Positions 1-10,100 of a stretch of DNA of 64,000 nucleotides are shown in pieces (positions within the stretch are counted from its first letter, which is position 1; the number at the start of each line of letters is the position of its first letter). Made by a program: the position numbers and the translations under genes. The DNA is taken from assembly GCA_016788295.1 (NCBI GenBank), contig JAEUSY010000042.1:62001-126000 (forward strand), read 5' to 3'. This stretch comes from Flavobacteriales bacterium (GTDB lineage: Bacteria > Bacteroidota > Bacteroidia > Flavobacteriales_F > PHOS-HE28). The notes under the pieces were generated by a model. The model did not search any database. It was not told the DNA's origin and was given only the letters and a program-made list of their open reading frames with translations.

Positions 1-2370
1 CACCACGCCGTTCCGTCGCTCAATGCGGTCACAACGTCCGCGAAAACGTGTGCCATCGGGTAAGGCAGCACCGAGGTCCGCTTCCACGGCCAGGGGCACG
101 ATCCGGGTCCCCTCGGCAATGAGGTCGGCTTCATTGCGCAGGAACTCGGCCGTGGCGGCAGCGGCCATTTCAATGCGCAGGCGGAAGTGACCGCGGTCCA
201 CGACCTCGGCAGCGAAGTCCTTTCCGAGACGGGCGACCAGCATCGGTTTTACGCTATCCGCCCAAGCACGCATTTCGCCGGGGTCGAGCTCGGTATTCAA
301 TCGCTGTGTCAATAGGTCCTGCAGAACGCCATGCACGGCTTCGCCAAGCACATCGCTGCCCAGCTTGTGGTCAACCTCGTCGGGTGGTTGTATGCGTAAG
401 ACCTGCGTGAAGTAGAAGTCCAGCGGACAGCGCAGCCAGGTGCCCAATGCAGAAGGGGAGAATCCCCGTTCGGCCATGACCTTCAATCGCTCCAGCACAG
501 CGGCATCCTTATGCACTTGCAGTTTCGGGGAGTTGCGCATGGCGAAATGCACGGGCACCTGTTCTTCCAGGACGGTGGTCTTGGAGACGGGCACCAGTTC
601 ATGCTGCCATTGGGCAATGAAACGCGATGGCCTGTCGCCTTCCGTAGCGCCGCCTTGGTCCGAGACAGCGACCAGCTCACCGCAGCCGTGCAGCAACCGA
701 TAGGTATGGTAAGCGGTAATGGCCTCCGTATCGGCACGCAATGGCAGGTGATAGGCCCGCCGCACCTCAAAAGGAATGAAGCTCTGTTGTGTGGATGAAC
801 GGGGCAGCGTGCCTTCGTTGGCACCGAGCAGGATGATGCGCCCCAACTCCACGGAACGGGTCTCCAGAAAGCCCATCACCTGAGCACCCTCCAGCGCTTC
901 GCCGAAGAAGCCGACGCGTTCCTCACGCAGCAGACGCTCACGCGCCCGGCAATAGGCGCGGACGTCCATGGTTGTGGCACCGGTGCGCTCCAAGGCTTGG
1001 TCCAGCCTGTGCTGCATGCGGGCCATGCGGAACAACTGTTCCTCGATCAGTGGGTCGTGGCCACGCAATTTGCGCACCCATTGCAACAGGGCCACAACGC
1101 GGGCCGGAACATCTGCCGCACTCTCCATGGGCGCAAGGGCCTGTTCCATATCGGGGTCTGTGCCAAGACCATGCTCAGTGAACAGCGCAAGCAGTGTTGC
1201 CTGCCGAACACGCGGTCGCTGCATGGCCATTAGGGCCTCCAACGTTTTTTGGCTGGCCATGCCGCGATGCAGGAAGGTGTGCAGCAATAACCGGCGCACA
1301 TCCTCCACCCGGTATGCCCCGCCTTCCTGATACATGTGCAGGTGGAGGAAAGAGTTCGCCAACGCGCTGATCGGCAGCACTGTGGTAGGGAGTCCCATGG
1401 TCACGTTCACCGGACCGATATCATTGGGCAGGGCTTCCAGCAAGGGGATCAGCAGGTCCTCATCAGCGAGCACCACGGCCGTGCGAGCGCGGGTGGCCTC
1501 ATCAAGCGCCTTCAGTTCCTGTGCGGCAAAGCGGGCCTGGGTGATCCGGTCGGGTACCATCACCGCGCGGATGCTGCGTTCCCTGGTGCGCAGGTCATCG
1601 ATCGGCGGCAGCACGCCCGGGCCAAGGTCGTTCATGGACCTGCGCAGGAAGCGCCCGGCCTCGTGTTTCGGGTCATCCTGGTAATAGTGGTCGCTGTCCC
1701 ATGCCAGCACGGCCGCGTTCACTCCGGCCAACTTCCGGATGAGCGTTGTGGATGCGGGGTCCAGCGCATTGAGGCCGGCGAACCAAGTGCAGGCCCAAGG
1801 CAATGGGGTAGGCAGCGGTCGGGTGGCGGCCTGCCGGGATATCCATCCGGAGGTGCCGAGCGAACGCGCCGCCATCATCTCGCTGAGCTTCCGGTGCAGT
1901 TCGCCCGTGGCTTGCCAGTGATCCAGTGCGCGTTGCTGCCCTGCGCTTAGGTCCTTGCCCAACGTGAAGCTCCACTGGTCGATGTTGTGGTAGGCCCTGA
2001 GGTCGCGATACAGGTCGTCCAGATCGAGCAGGTGGGCATCGGCCTCGCTCATATCACGCAGGGCGATGGGTGCCCATTGCAGGAAGGAGTCCAGCGACTC
2101 AGCACGTTCGCCCGCCAATTCACGGTGCGCCTCGTACAGGAGCAACAGGCCATCCATGGTGGGCAGCTGCTTGAGGCCGGTGTACCGTTGCATCCAGCCG
2201 CCCATGTCCAACACTTCGGGGCTCCAAAGGGCGTGTCCGGTGTGCTGGGCGAGGTATTTTCGCAGGTGCATGCCTGCGCGCTGTCCGGGTAACACCACGG
2301 CAACCTCGGCAAGTCGAGGTCCATGGCGTTCCAACAGGGCTTTTGCGAGGCGGTCGAGGAAAGAGTTCAT
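1..2370 (-). CDS. AddB-like PD-(D/E)XK nuclease/inactivated helicase (3' end missing at window edge)
   Basis: An open frame of 790 codons runs on the minus strand from the ATG at 2368-2370 to the window edge with no stop, so the C-terminus is outside the window. The N-terminus has VVLPGQRAG where an SF1 helicase would carry a Walker A loop, as in AddB-type inactivated helicases. Further on come the SPSALGTWLRCPLDFYF segment typical of the start of AddB/RecB nuclease domains, and close to the edge FRGRCDRIE, the first acidic nuclease motif (GxxD). The expected D-x-K motif would lie beyond position 1. It probably pairs with the AddA-like protein at 7189-10308 in double-strand-break end resection. 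A TATCTTCA box at 2383-2390 (minus strand) is a possible -7 element just upstream. Family call firm, exact subfamily less so. Confidence 0.85.
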   Translation of the reverse strand, partial: MNSFLDRLAKALLERHGPRLAEVAVVLPGQRAGMHLRKYLAQHTGHALWSPEVLDMGGWMQRYTGLKQLPTMDGLLLLYEAHRELAGERAESLDSFLQWAPIALRDMSEADAHLLDLDDLYRDLRAYHNIDQWSFTLGKDLSAGQQRALDHWQATGELHRKLSEMMAARSLGTSGWISRQAATRPLPTPLPWACTWFAGLNALDPASTTLIRKLAGVNAAVLAWDSDHYYQDDPKHEAGRFLRRSMNDLGPGVLPPIDDLRTRERSIRAVMVPDRITQARFAAQELKALDEATRARTAVVLADEDLLIPLLEALPNDIGPVNVTMGLPTTVLPISALANSFLHLHMYQEGGAYRVEDVRRLLLHTFLHRGMASQKTLEALMAMQRPRVRQATLLALFTEHGLGTDPDMEQALAPMESAADVPARVVALLQWVRKLRGHDPLIEEQLFRMARMQHRLDQALERTGATTMDVRAYCRARERLLREERVGFFGEALEGAQVMGFLETRSVELGRIILLGANEGTLPRSSTQQSFIPFEVRRAYHLPLRADTEAITAYHTYRLLHGCGELVAVSDQGGATEGDRPSRFIAQWQHELVPVSKTTVLEEQVPVHFAMRNSPKLQVHKDAAVLERLKVMAERGFSPSALGTWLRCPLDFYFTQVLRIQPPDEVDHKLGSDVLGEAVHGVLQDLLTQRLNTELDPGEMRAWADSVKPMLVARLGKDFAAEVVDRGHFRLRIEMAAAATAEFLRNEADLIAEGTRIVPLAVEADLGAALPDGTRFRGRCDRIERRNGVV

Positions 2371-2644
2371 GAGCAAGAGGGCTGAAGATAACGGAGCAAG
2401 GGCTGAACCTGTGGAAAGCACATGGCCGCAGTACCGGCGGATGGCCGACGGACGGCACTATTACCGCATTGAAGGACCCGATCGGTTCACTGAGCTACAG
2501 CGGGTAGGGTCGCGGTGGTTGTCCCATGCCGTTGTGGCCACCATGTATCCCGAACTGGTGCGCATTCAGGAGATGTTGGCCGGGGGAAAAGGGGTGTACG
2601 AAGTGGTGGAACAGGCGGATTGGGATGCCGTCTACCGGTCTTGA
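2369..2644 (+). CDS. small conserved hypothetical protein (91 aa)
   Basis: This short soluble protein has a well-formed core (RHYYRIEGPDRFTELQRVG, then a W/YPEL.RIQEML region) that resembles small uncharacterised proteins I associate with Bacteroidota, though I cannot name a family. It has no signal peptide or membrane segment. The ATG at 2369 overlaps the divergent start codon of the AddB-like gene (the two ATGs share the tetranucleotide CATG). An alternative ATG at 2441 would give a 67-residue protein that keeps the whole conserved-looking core, so the true start is uncertain. The function is unknown. Coding is supported by protein-like composition and absence of a competing gene on the other strand. 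Confidence 0.55.
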   Translation: MSKRAEDNGARAEPVESTWPQYRRMADGRHYYRIEGPDRFTELQRVGSRWLSHAVVATMYPELVRIQEMLAGGKGVYEVVEQADWDAVYRS

Positions 2645-2689
2645 GCTACCTTGGGGCAACGCGGAGGCGATCACTCCGGTCATTATACC

Positions 2690-4549
2690 ATGCTGAATCG
2701 TTCACTCTCCCTGCTTGTAGGCTCGTTCATGAGCCTCGGATGCTGGGCTACGCACATCATTGGTGGGGAGATCTATTATGATCATTTGGGTGGGGATCAG
2801 TATCAAGTGACACTCACGCTTTACCGCGATTGCAGCGGTATCCCCTTTGATCCGAACGCCGTTATTGGTGTGTTCTCAGGTCTGGGTGAGTTCCAGTTCC
2901 AGGAAAGCCTGCCCTTCCCCGGTGGGTCCTTGGTGCCCATTACGCTTGATAGTCCGTGCCTCACGCTTCCACCCGATATATGTGTGGAGACCGCTTCCTA
3001 CACGGGTATATTCACACTGCCTGGACGGCCCGATGGGTATATTTTGGCGTATCAGCGTTGCTGTAGGACCGATGAGATCGTTAACCTCCCGAACCCGGGC
3101 GACCTAGGGCTTACCTGCACGGTTGAAGTGCCAGGCATTCCATATTCCAACAATAGCTCGCCACGCTTTAATGAGGTGCCTCCGGTCGCTCTATGCCTTG
3201 GAGCACCGCTTGTGTTCGATCACTCCGCCACTGATCCGGATGGTGATCAGTTGACCTACAGCCTCTGCACGCCCTACAATGGGGGAACGACCCTGGCGCC
3301 GCAGCCGGTACCCCCCAGCGCTCCGCCTTACATGCCTCTTCCTTGGGGCACCGGTTATTCGGCGGGCTATCCCATCGATTCCGACCCGGCCATCCAGATC
3401 GATCCAGTGACCGGTGTTCTGACCATGACACCCACCTTGATCGGCAGCTTCGTGGTGGCCGTATGTGTGCAGGAGGTGCGCGATGGGGTCGTGCTTTCCA
3501 CTTCACGTCGTGACCTGATGTTCAGTGTGGTACCTTGTGATGCCGTGGTCAGCGCAGGAATTCAGCCACAGGTGCAGTTCTGTTCAGGATTCGGGTTCCA
3601 GTTCGGCAATAACAGCAGCGGAGCACAAGCCTGGTCCTGGGATTTCGGCGATCCTACGACTGATGCGGACACCTCAGCGTTATTCGCTCCGTCCTGGACC
3701 TACTCAGAGCCTGGGATCTACTCGGTCACGGTCATCGCAGCGCCAGGCGAGATCTGTGCGGACACGGCCGTGGTGCAGTTCCAAGCTTTCAATGCACCGC
3801 TACCGGACTTTGTTCCGCCAGCACCTGCATGTGGGGATACCACCGTGGTGTTGCAGGCGGACGGCGAATATGGGCCCGATGCCACCTTCAATTGGGTGCT
3901 GGGGAATTCCGCAGAACCTTCCACGGCCACCGGTTCTCCAGTAACTGTGTTCTACACCGCTGGAAACCCGCAGAACGTCACGCTCATCGTGAATGACAAC
4001 GGCTGTTTCGGTTCGGCATCCGGTACGGTGGTCGTGAGTCCAGAACCCGAGGCTTTGTTCACCGTGCTCCCTGCATCGCCGCAGCTGGTGGGCGTTCCTT
4101 TCTCCTTCATAGATGCATCGCAGACCAACGGCGCCGCAATTATTTCGCGCACCTGGACCGTGAACGGTGTGCCGGTAGAGGCTCCAGGCTATAGCCTTCA
4201 AGCAGAGGACTGGCTACCGGGCACCTACACGGTGACATTGACCCTCGTAACCAGCGCAGGTTGTGTTTCAACCTACACTATGGTTTATGTGGTCGTGGCC
4301 GGCGAGATCGATATCCCGAACGTATTCAGCCCGAATGGCGATGGAGAGAACGAGACCTTCGATATCACGAACATCGGGTACTACGATAACGAACTGACCA
4401 TCTACAACCGCTGGGGCACGGTGGTGTACAACACGCGCAATTACCGGAACCAATGGAATGGTGGTGATGTGCCCGATGGAACATACTACTATGTGCTGGT
4501 GTTGAAGGATGGCAGGGACTACGCAGGTCACCTCACCCTGTTGCGCTGA
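2690..4549 (+). CDS. secreted PKD-domain protein with type IX (type B) C-terminal sorting domain, 619 aa
   Basis: The start at 2690 gives MLNRSLSLLVGSFMSLG, a signal peptide cleaved near CWA; a longer frame from TTG 2651 lacks this. The mature N-terminus begins THIIGGEIYYDHLGGDQY, a module shared with the next gene. One clear PKD module (WDFGDPTTD ... YSEPGIYSVTV) lies near residues 310-360, followed by degenerate PKD-like segments. The last ~85 residues (IPNVFSPNGDGENETF ... IYNRWGTVVY ... HLTLLR) are a textbook gliding-motility-associated C-terminal domain, the type B signal for export through the type IX system, so the protein should be on the cell surface or released. The ligand is unknown. 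It is a tandem paralogue of the gene at 4618, with only 68 bases between them. Confidence 0.9.
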   Translation: MLNRSLSLLVGSFMSLGCWATHIIGGEIYYDHLGGDQYQVTLTLYRDCSGIPFDPNAVIGVFSGLGEFQFQESLPFPGGSLVPITLDSPCLTLPPDICVETASYTGIFTLPGRPDGYILAYQRCCRTDEIVNLPNPGDLGLTCTVEVPGIPYSNNSSPRFNEVPPVALCLGAPLVFDHSATDPDGDQLTYSLCTPYNGGTTLAPQPVPPSAPPYMPLPWGTGYSAGYPIDSDPAIQIDPVTGVLTMTPTLIGSFVVAVCVQEVRDGVVLSTSRRDLMFSVVPCDAVVSAGIQPQVQFCSGFGFQFGNNSSGAQAWSWDFGDPTTDADTSALFAPSWTYSEPGIYSVTVIAAPGEICADTAVVQFQAFNAPLPDFVPPAPACGDTTVVLQADGEYGPDATFNWVLGNSAEPSTATGSPVTVFYTAGNPQNVTLIVNDNGCFGSASGTVVVSPEPEALFTVLPASPQLVGVPFSFIDASQTNGAAIISRTWTVNGVPVEAPGYSLQAEDWLPGTYTVTLTLVTSAGCVSTYTMVYVVVAGEIDIPNVFSPNGDGENETFDITNIGYYDNELTIYNRWGTVVYNTRNYRNQWNGGDVPDGTYYYVLVLKDGRDYAGHLTLLR

Positions 4550-4617
4550 CCCCGTTCCTCGTACCAACAACGATGGCTCCGAACGAACACCTACCTTCAG
4601 GTCATCAAGCCCGGCGT

Positions 4618-6729
4618 ATGCGTAGCCTATTGCTCTTGTTGGTGTTCATTGCGGTGGTCCCGGCCAGCGCCACGCACATCATTGGTGGCGAGATGTATTA
4701 CGAGCACATCAGCGGCAACCAGTACCGCGTCACGCTTGATCTGTACCGCGATTGCGGCCCTGACAACCAGAACGGAACTGGCTTCGACTTCTCGGCCCAA
4801 TTGGGTGTGTTCAACTCAGCAGGGGTGCTGTTATTCACGCAGGACATTTCGGATCCCGGTGAGACCCTTGTTCCCGTTGACCTGGATGACCCGTGCCTAT
4901 CCACACCTCCCGAGGTCTGCGTGGCTACCACACGCTATGAGGCCATCCTGAACCTTCCTCCGATAAATGGAGGCTATGTGATCTCCTATCAACGCTGCTG
5001 TCGCACACCAGCACTGACCAACCTGCAGGGACAGCAAGGCCTTACCTGCACCATTCAGGTGCCGGCACCGCCGAACGCGGTGAACAGCAGTCCCCGGTTC
5101 AACGAGTATCCACCGGTGGCACTTTGTCTTGGGCGCGATATGGTGATCGATCAATCGGCCACCGATCCCGATGGTGATGAGTTGGTGTATTCGCTCTGTG
5201 CGCCCTACCAGGGCGGCGATGCCATTCAGCCCATGCCACAGCCACCATCGGCCCCGCCATATCCGCTGGTCAATTTCGCGGCAGGCTATTCAGCGACCTC
5301 GCCGATCAATTCCGCCCCGCCTATAACCATCGACGCGGCCACCGGCATCATCAATGTGCATCCCACCCTTCAGGGTGCCTTCACCGTGGGCGTGTGCGTG
5401 TCCGAGTATCGCAGTGGCACGCTGCTCAGCACCGTGCGCCGCGACTTCATGTTCAAGGTCGTGGTCTGCGATGTGACGGTCATCTCCTCGATCCAGGACC
5501 AGGATGATCTCTGTTCAGGTCTTACACAGAACTTCGAACATCAGAGCGTGAATGGCACGTTCTGGCTCTGGGATTTCGGTGATGCCTCGACATTGGCCGA
5601 TACCTCCTCCGAAGCCTCGCCGCAATGGACCTACACGACACCAGGTCTGTACACGGTCACGCTGATCGCCAATCCAGGCTGGCCGTGCGCCGATACCAGC
5701 ACGAGCGTGTTCAGCGTATTCCCGGTGCTCGATGTCTCCTTCGATCGACCGGATATCCGCTGCCCCGATGAGACCGCCGCGCTTGTTGCGGAAGGTGTGT
5801 TCGGTGCCGATGCGGTATTCAATTGGGATCTAGGACCGTTCGCATCCGTTCCGAACGGAACTGGAGCTGCGGTGAATGTCGGTTATTCTGAGCCGGGTGT
5901 GCATGCTGTCACGCTGTTCGCGGAAGAGAACGGGTGTACGGATTCCTACACGGATTCAGTGGTGGTGTTCCCGCGTCCCGTGGTGGAATTCGTGAACGAC
6001 CCGAACGGATGTGTGGGAGAAGAGCTTGTGTTCACCAGTCTTGCCACGGCTTGGACACCCCTTCAATTGCAATGGAACATCGGCGATGGGACCACCTGGC
6101 AGGACAGTACGTTCATCCATTCGTTCGCCGAGCCTGGCCTCTACCCGGTGACATTGACAGTCTCAACTGACAGCGGGTGCATTGCCACGGTAACACTTAC
6201 GCGTCCCGGTGCCGCGGAGATATTCCCCAATCCGGTCGCGGCTTTCACGGCATTGCCCACGGAAGTGAGCCTGATGAACCCGGTGGTGGAGATCATCGAC
6301 TACTCCGCTTCGGCCACAGAACTTGAGTATACCGTGCAGGACCTCGTCACCAGCACCCCTTCGTTCAGCTACGAGTTCACGGATGGCGGCCAATTTGTGA
6401 TCACCCAGACCGTGGTTTCCGGCGAGGGTTGCACCGATATCACCACACGCACCGTCACTGTGAGCGATCACTTGATCTACGTGCCGAACGCGTTCACTCC
6501 GGATGGAGATGGCTTGAACGACCTGTGGGCACCGTCAGTACGAGGTGCGCGGCTATACGATCTGGTGGTGTTCGATCGATGGGGACAGTTGGTGTTCAGT
6601 TCCACGGATCCGAAGGCAGCTTGGGATGGCGCGGGCTACCCGCAAGGTGTGTACAACTACACCATCCGACTGGCCGTGTTCGGCGCCTTTCGGACCGAGT
6701 ACACCGGCCACTTCACCCTGCTGCGTTAG
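4618..6729 (+). CDS. secreted PKD-domain protein with type IX (type B) C-terminal sorting domain, 703 aa
   Basis: Start chosen at 4618 because MRSLLLLLVFIAVVPASA is a good signal peptide; an in-frame ATG at 4573 only adds a hydrophilic leader. The mature protein begins THIIGGEMYYEHISGNQY, nearly the same as the upstream gene, and the two align through the LYRDC, CCRT and DPDGDEL segments. PKD modules: WDFGDASTLAD near residue 320, a degenerate NWDLGPF one, and WNIGDGTTW. The C-terminus (YVPNAFTPDGDGLNDLW ... VFDRWGQLVF ... HFTLLR) is the type B sorting domain. Compared with its neighbour it has one extra PKD-like unit. It is likely a surface adhesin or matrix protein delivered by the type IX system; the binding partner is unknown. 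Confidence 0.9.
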   Translation: MRSLLLLLVFIAVVPASATHIIGGEMYYEHISGNQYRVTLDLYRDCGPDNQNGTGFDFSAQLGVFNSAGVLLFTQDISDPGETLVPVDLDDPCLSTPPEVCVATTRYEAILNLPPINGGYVISYQRCCRTPALTNLQGQQGLTCTIQVPAPPNAVNSSPRFNEYPPVALCLGRDMVIDQSATDPDGDELVYSLCAPYQGGDAIQPMPQPPSAPPYPLVNFAAGYSATSPINSAPPITIDAATGIINVHPTLQGAFTVGVCVSEYRSGTLLSTVRRDFMFKVVVCDVTVISSIQDQDDLCSGLTQNFEHQSVNGTFWLWDFGDASTLADTSSEASPQWTYTTPGLYTVTLIANPGWPCADTSTSVFSVFPVLDVSFDRPDIRCPDETAALVAEGVFGADAVFNWDLGPFASVPNGTGAAVNVGYSEPGVHAVTLFAEENGCTDSYTDSVVVFPRPVVEFVNDPNGCVGEELVFTSLATAWTPLQLQWNIGDGTTWQDSTFIHSFAEPGLYPVTLTVSTDSGCIATVTLTRPGAAEIFPNPVAAFTALPTEVSLMNPVVEIIDYSASATELEYTVQDLVTSTPSFSYEFTDGGQFVITQTVVSGEGCTDITTRTVTVSDHLIYVPNAFTPDGDGLNDLWAPSVRGARLYDLVVFDRWGQLVFSSTDPKAAWDGAGYPQGVYNYTIRLAVFGAFRTEYTGHFTLLR

Positions 6730-6733
6730 AGGT

Positions 6734-7192
6734 CTATCCTTCTCCGCCGGAACGTTCCATGTCCACATGCGGGATGCCGTCCCAAACGTACGGTTCGCCC
6801 ACTCGCCGATAGCCATGCTTCGCGTAGAGTCCCTCCAAGTGGGCCTGTGCCGCCAGCATGGAACGGTCACTTCCATATCGCCATCGGAGCTCTTCGAGCA
6901 TACGGCCCATGAGCTCGTGTGCGAGGCCTTTGCCCCGGTGGTCCGGGTGAATGACGATGCGGCCAAGATGAGGGACCTCTCCCGGCATTGCTTGTAGAAT
7001 GCGTCCGTAGACGATGATCGCACCTTGTTCATCCCTGCCGATCACATGCAGCGCGGTCGGGTCCTGGCCATCCACTTCGGCATAGGGGCATTGCTGTTCC
7101 ACCACGAACACATCCACCCGCAGGCGCAGGATGTCATGCAGTTCGAGGGTGCTCAGTTCTGCGAAAGACCGGACCTTCCAATGGATGCTCAT
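6734..7192 (-). CDS. elaA: ElaA-family GNAT N-acetyltransferase
   Basis: A 152-residue cytoplasmic protein with the diagnostic ElaA N-terminal pattern (ILRLRVDVFVVEQQCPYAEVDGQD) and the acetyl-CoA-binding loop of GNAT enzymes in HPDHRGKGLAHELM, near residues 97-110. Length matches the family. The substrate of ElaA enzymes is not established. The ATG (7190-7192) overlaps the TGA of the AddA-like gene (7189-7191) in an ATGA arrangement, so it is probably translated from the same message as the last gene of an addA-elaA operon. Only four bases separate its stop from that of the convergent secreted-protein gene. Confidence 0.88.
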   Translation of the reverse strand: MSIHWKVRSFAELSTLELHDILRLRVDVFVVEQQCPYAEVDGQDPTALHVIGRDEQGAIIVYGRILQAMPGEVPHLGRIVIHPDHRGKGLAHELMGRMLEELRWRYGSDRSMLAAQAHLEGLYAKHGYRRVGEPYVWDGIPHVDMERSGGEG

Positions 7193-10100
7193 GCGTTCAC
7201 GTTCTCAAGGGTGCCGTCGCGAACATAAAGCAGCGCACCTTCCACATGCTCATGCCCCAGTTCGCGCAACAGGTCCATATATCCCCGCACTTGCTCGTGG
7301 TGTTCGGGGCGTGAATGACCTGTCTTGATGTCCAGCACACGAACGCGTTCGCCCTCTAAAACCACGCGGTCCGGCCGGTGCGATCGGCCTGAACGATCAA
7401 TAATGGTGGCTTCGTTCCGTACAACCAGTCCGTGGCCATACCATGGCGCGAGACGATCGTCCGATAGCAGTTCGGCCAGGCGTTGCTTCAGTGCGGGTGC
7501 TTTCTGCCTGTCGATCCTACCGCTCTGTACGGCCAGTTCCATGGCCGGGTCAAGCTCCTCCCGAGTACCAACGCGTGCCATCACTTCGTGTACGGCCTCT
7601 CCGAAAGAACGGAAAGGATCAGGGTCGGCAGGATCCCACTCGTCGGGTTTCTCCAAGCGTAGGGTAAGGCGCGGCGATCCTTCAGGTGTGGACACATCGC
7701 GGAGCTCTTCCTGCATGTGTTGAGCAGCTCTTTCGCTGGCCTTGTATCGTTCGCCCAACAGGATCTTCCCATCGGTGCCGTGCTGGTCGATGTAGGAGAG
7801 CACGCCGCGCGATACCGCATCGTTCGAACGTTCGGATACCAGAACATGCAACCGGTGCACGGGGCGCGTGAAGGCCACATAGAGCATGTTCAGCAGGTCC
7901 AGGTCCTGCAGCTCATGCTCCACCATGAGCTCACGGATGCCGGTTTCGCGCAAGGGTTTGCTGTCACGCACCAATGCATGCTCCAGCTCGGGGATCGTTG
8001 GGCGTGGATCGACCCAGAAGCGTTCTGTATGGTTGCCGGGAGTGGCCATGCTCCCCACGGGCATGATCACCACGGGGAATTCCAACCCCTTGGCCTTGTG
8101 TACGGTCATGATCTGCACGGCCTGTCCATTTGCCGGTGGTGCCACAGCGCGTTTACCGCCCGCGCTTTCCCAATGCTCAACGAATCCGCCGATGTCAGGT
8201 CCGTGCAATGTGCTCCACGCATGTGCCTCGTCGAGGAAGGCGAGCACCTGTGCCTCTTCCGCCGGCTTTATACGCACCGCAGCACACAGCCTGCCGAGCA
8301 GTTCGGTGAAGGTGCTACGGATGGTGGTGATACCGTGCTCTTCCAACCAGCTGCGCACCTGGGCAGCGGGGTCGGGTAGTCGGGTGCCGGTCGCGAACGG
8401 TGTCGCTGCTTCTTGTTCCGCCGTGGCCGCAAGCCGCGCACGCCGTTGCACGATACGCGCTGCTGCGGTCGGGTCGCCGTTGTGCATGAAGCGTAGGAGG
8501 TCCACGAGCAGCTCAACGCCATCATCTCCGGCGAGTTTCAATCCGTCCGGAGAGACCACGGAATAGCCTTCGCGTAGAAGGTGTTCTGCCACCATGCGCC
8601 CTTGGGTACCGGTGCGCACCAGCACGGCCACATCGCCCGGGCGATGCCCATCTTCCACGGCCTGCTGCAAGCGCTGAAGTACGAATGCCTGCTGGGCTTC
8701 CTGGCCTCCTGCCCCTTTGATGTCCTTCGGCAGGCGTTCCAGTTCCACCAGTCCGGGCCGATCGCCGGCGGTCTTTTGGTCGTGGTCGTGGTACACACTG
8801 CGGAGCGATGGAGCGAGGCTCTCTGCAAGCGCGCCAAAGAGCGCATTGTTGAACGTGATGATGACCGGTGAAGAGCGCCGGTTGAAGGCCAACGGCTCCT
8901 GCTTCACGAAGGTCCGTTGCAAGGTGCGCTCGCGTTCCAGCTCCGCCTCACTTTCACCCCGTCCGAAGATCTTCGGGAGGTCGACGAAGAGCCGCACTTC
9001 GCCATTGCGCCAGCGGTAGATGGCCTGCTTGGCATCGCCTACCAGCAGTGCGCTGCCACCGGTGCCCAGCGCATTGTCGATCAACGGCAACAGGCAGGTC
9101 CACTGCATTAACGAGGTGTCCTGGAACTCGTCGATGAGGAAGTGCCGGTAGCGCTCACCCATCCGCTCGTAGATGAAGGGCACGGGTTCTTCCTGCACCA
9201 CGGCCGCCACTTTGCGTGTGAGGTCGCTGAAGAAGGCGACCGCGTCCGCTTGTTTCAGTTGCTCCAGGTGGCGGTCCAGTTCGTGAAGGGCGAAAGCGGC
9301 GGGAAGTTCGCGGCCCACGGCACGGCGCAGCAGGAATGAAGCATGCCCATGTGCACAGAGCTCCTCGGCCTTGTTGAACAGCTCGGTCAGTTGTGGGGCA
9401 AGGTGTTCCAACGCGGACTTCGCCTGTGCATCCGCCTTGGCGGAATGCCATTTTCCGTTCTCGATCGTTTTCCGGGCATTCGATCCCGCGGGCTCCCACT
9501 CTTGGTTGAAGTTGGCCAGCTTGCGGAAGTAGCTGTGGATACCTCTGTTCCCATACGCGACATCTTCTTCCCGAATGCGATCAGCAGCAAGCAGATCCAA
9601 GGCTTCGCGCCCGATCGCTTTCACGGCCTTGCGGAAGGCGATCTCCTGCTCGCGTAACCGGGCGGTCAACTGAAGCACATGGTCCGCATCCAGTTCACGC
9701 AGGCTCCGCAGCGGTTTCAGTGCGCTTTCCTTCTGCAGCTCACTGGTCAGTGCTTTCAGTGGCTTCTCCGGGTCCCATTTGCCTTCTTCGTGCAATAGCT
9801 GAAGGCATGCATTGGTCAGGATGTCCGTCACCTTGGGATCACTGCCGGCTTCTGCCACCAGCGCTTCCACGGCTGCGTTCAGGTAGTGTTCCTGGTCCGT
9901 GGTCATGCGCAGGTCGTGGTCCAGTTGCAGGTCCCTCGCGAACGGGCGCACAACCCTGCGGGTAAAGGCGTCAATGGTCCCGATGGCCACATCGCTCCAG
10001 TGGTGCAGCATGTGGCGCAATACCGCATCGGCCCGTAGGGCAATGGCGTCGGCGGAAAGACCGGTCTTCGCCTGCAGGTGGCCCATCACGTCGGCTATGG

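Noticed and set aside
2377-2387. GAGGGCTGAAG, part of the REP-like repeat, near the addB-like start
   Set aside because: Only 11 of 18 bases match and it lacks the GCCCG half and the hairpin; probably chance.
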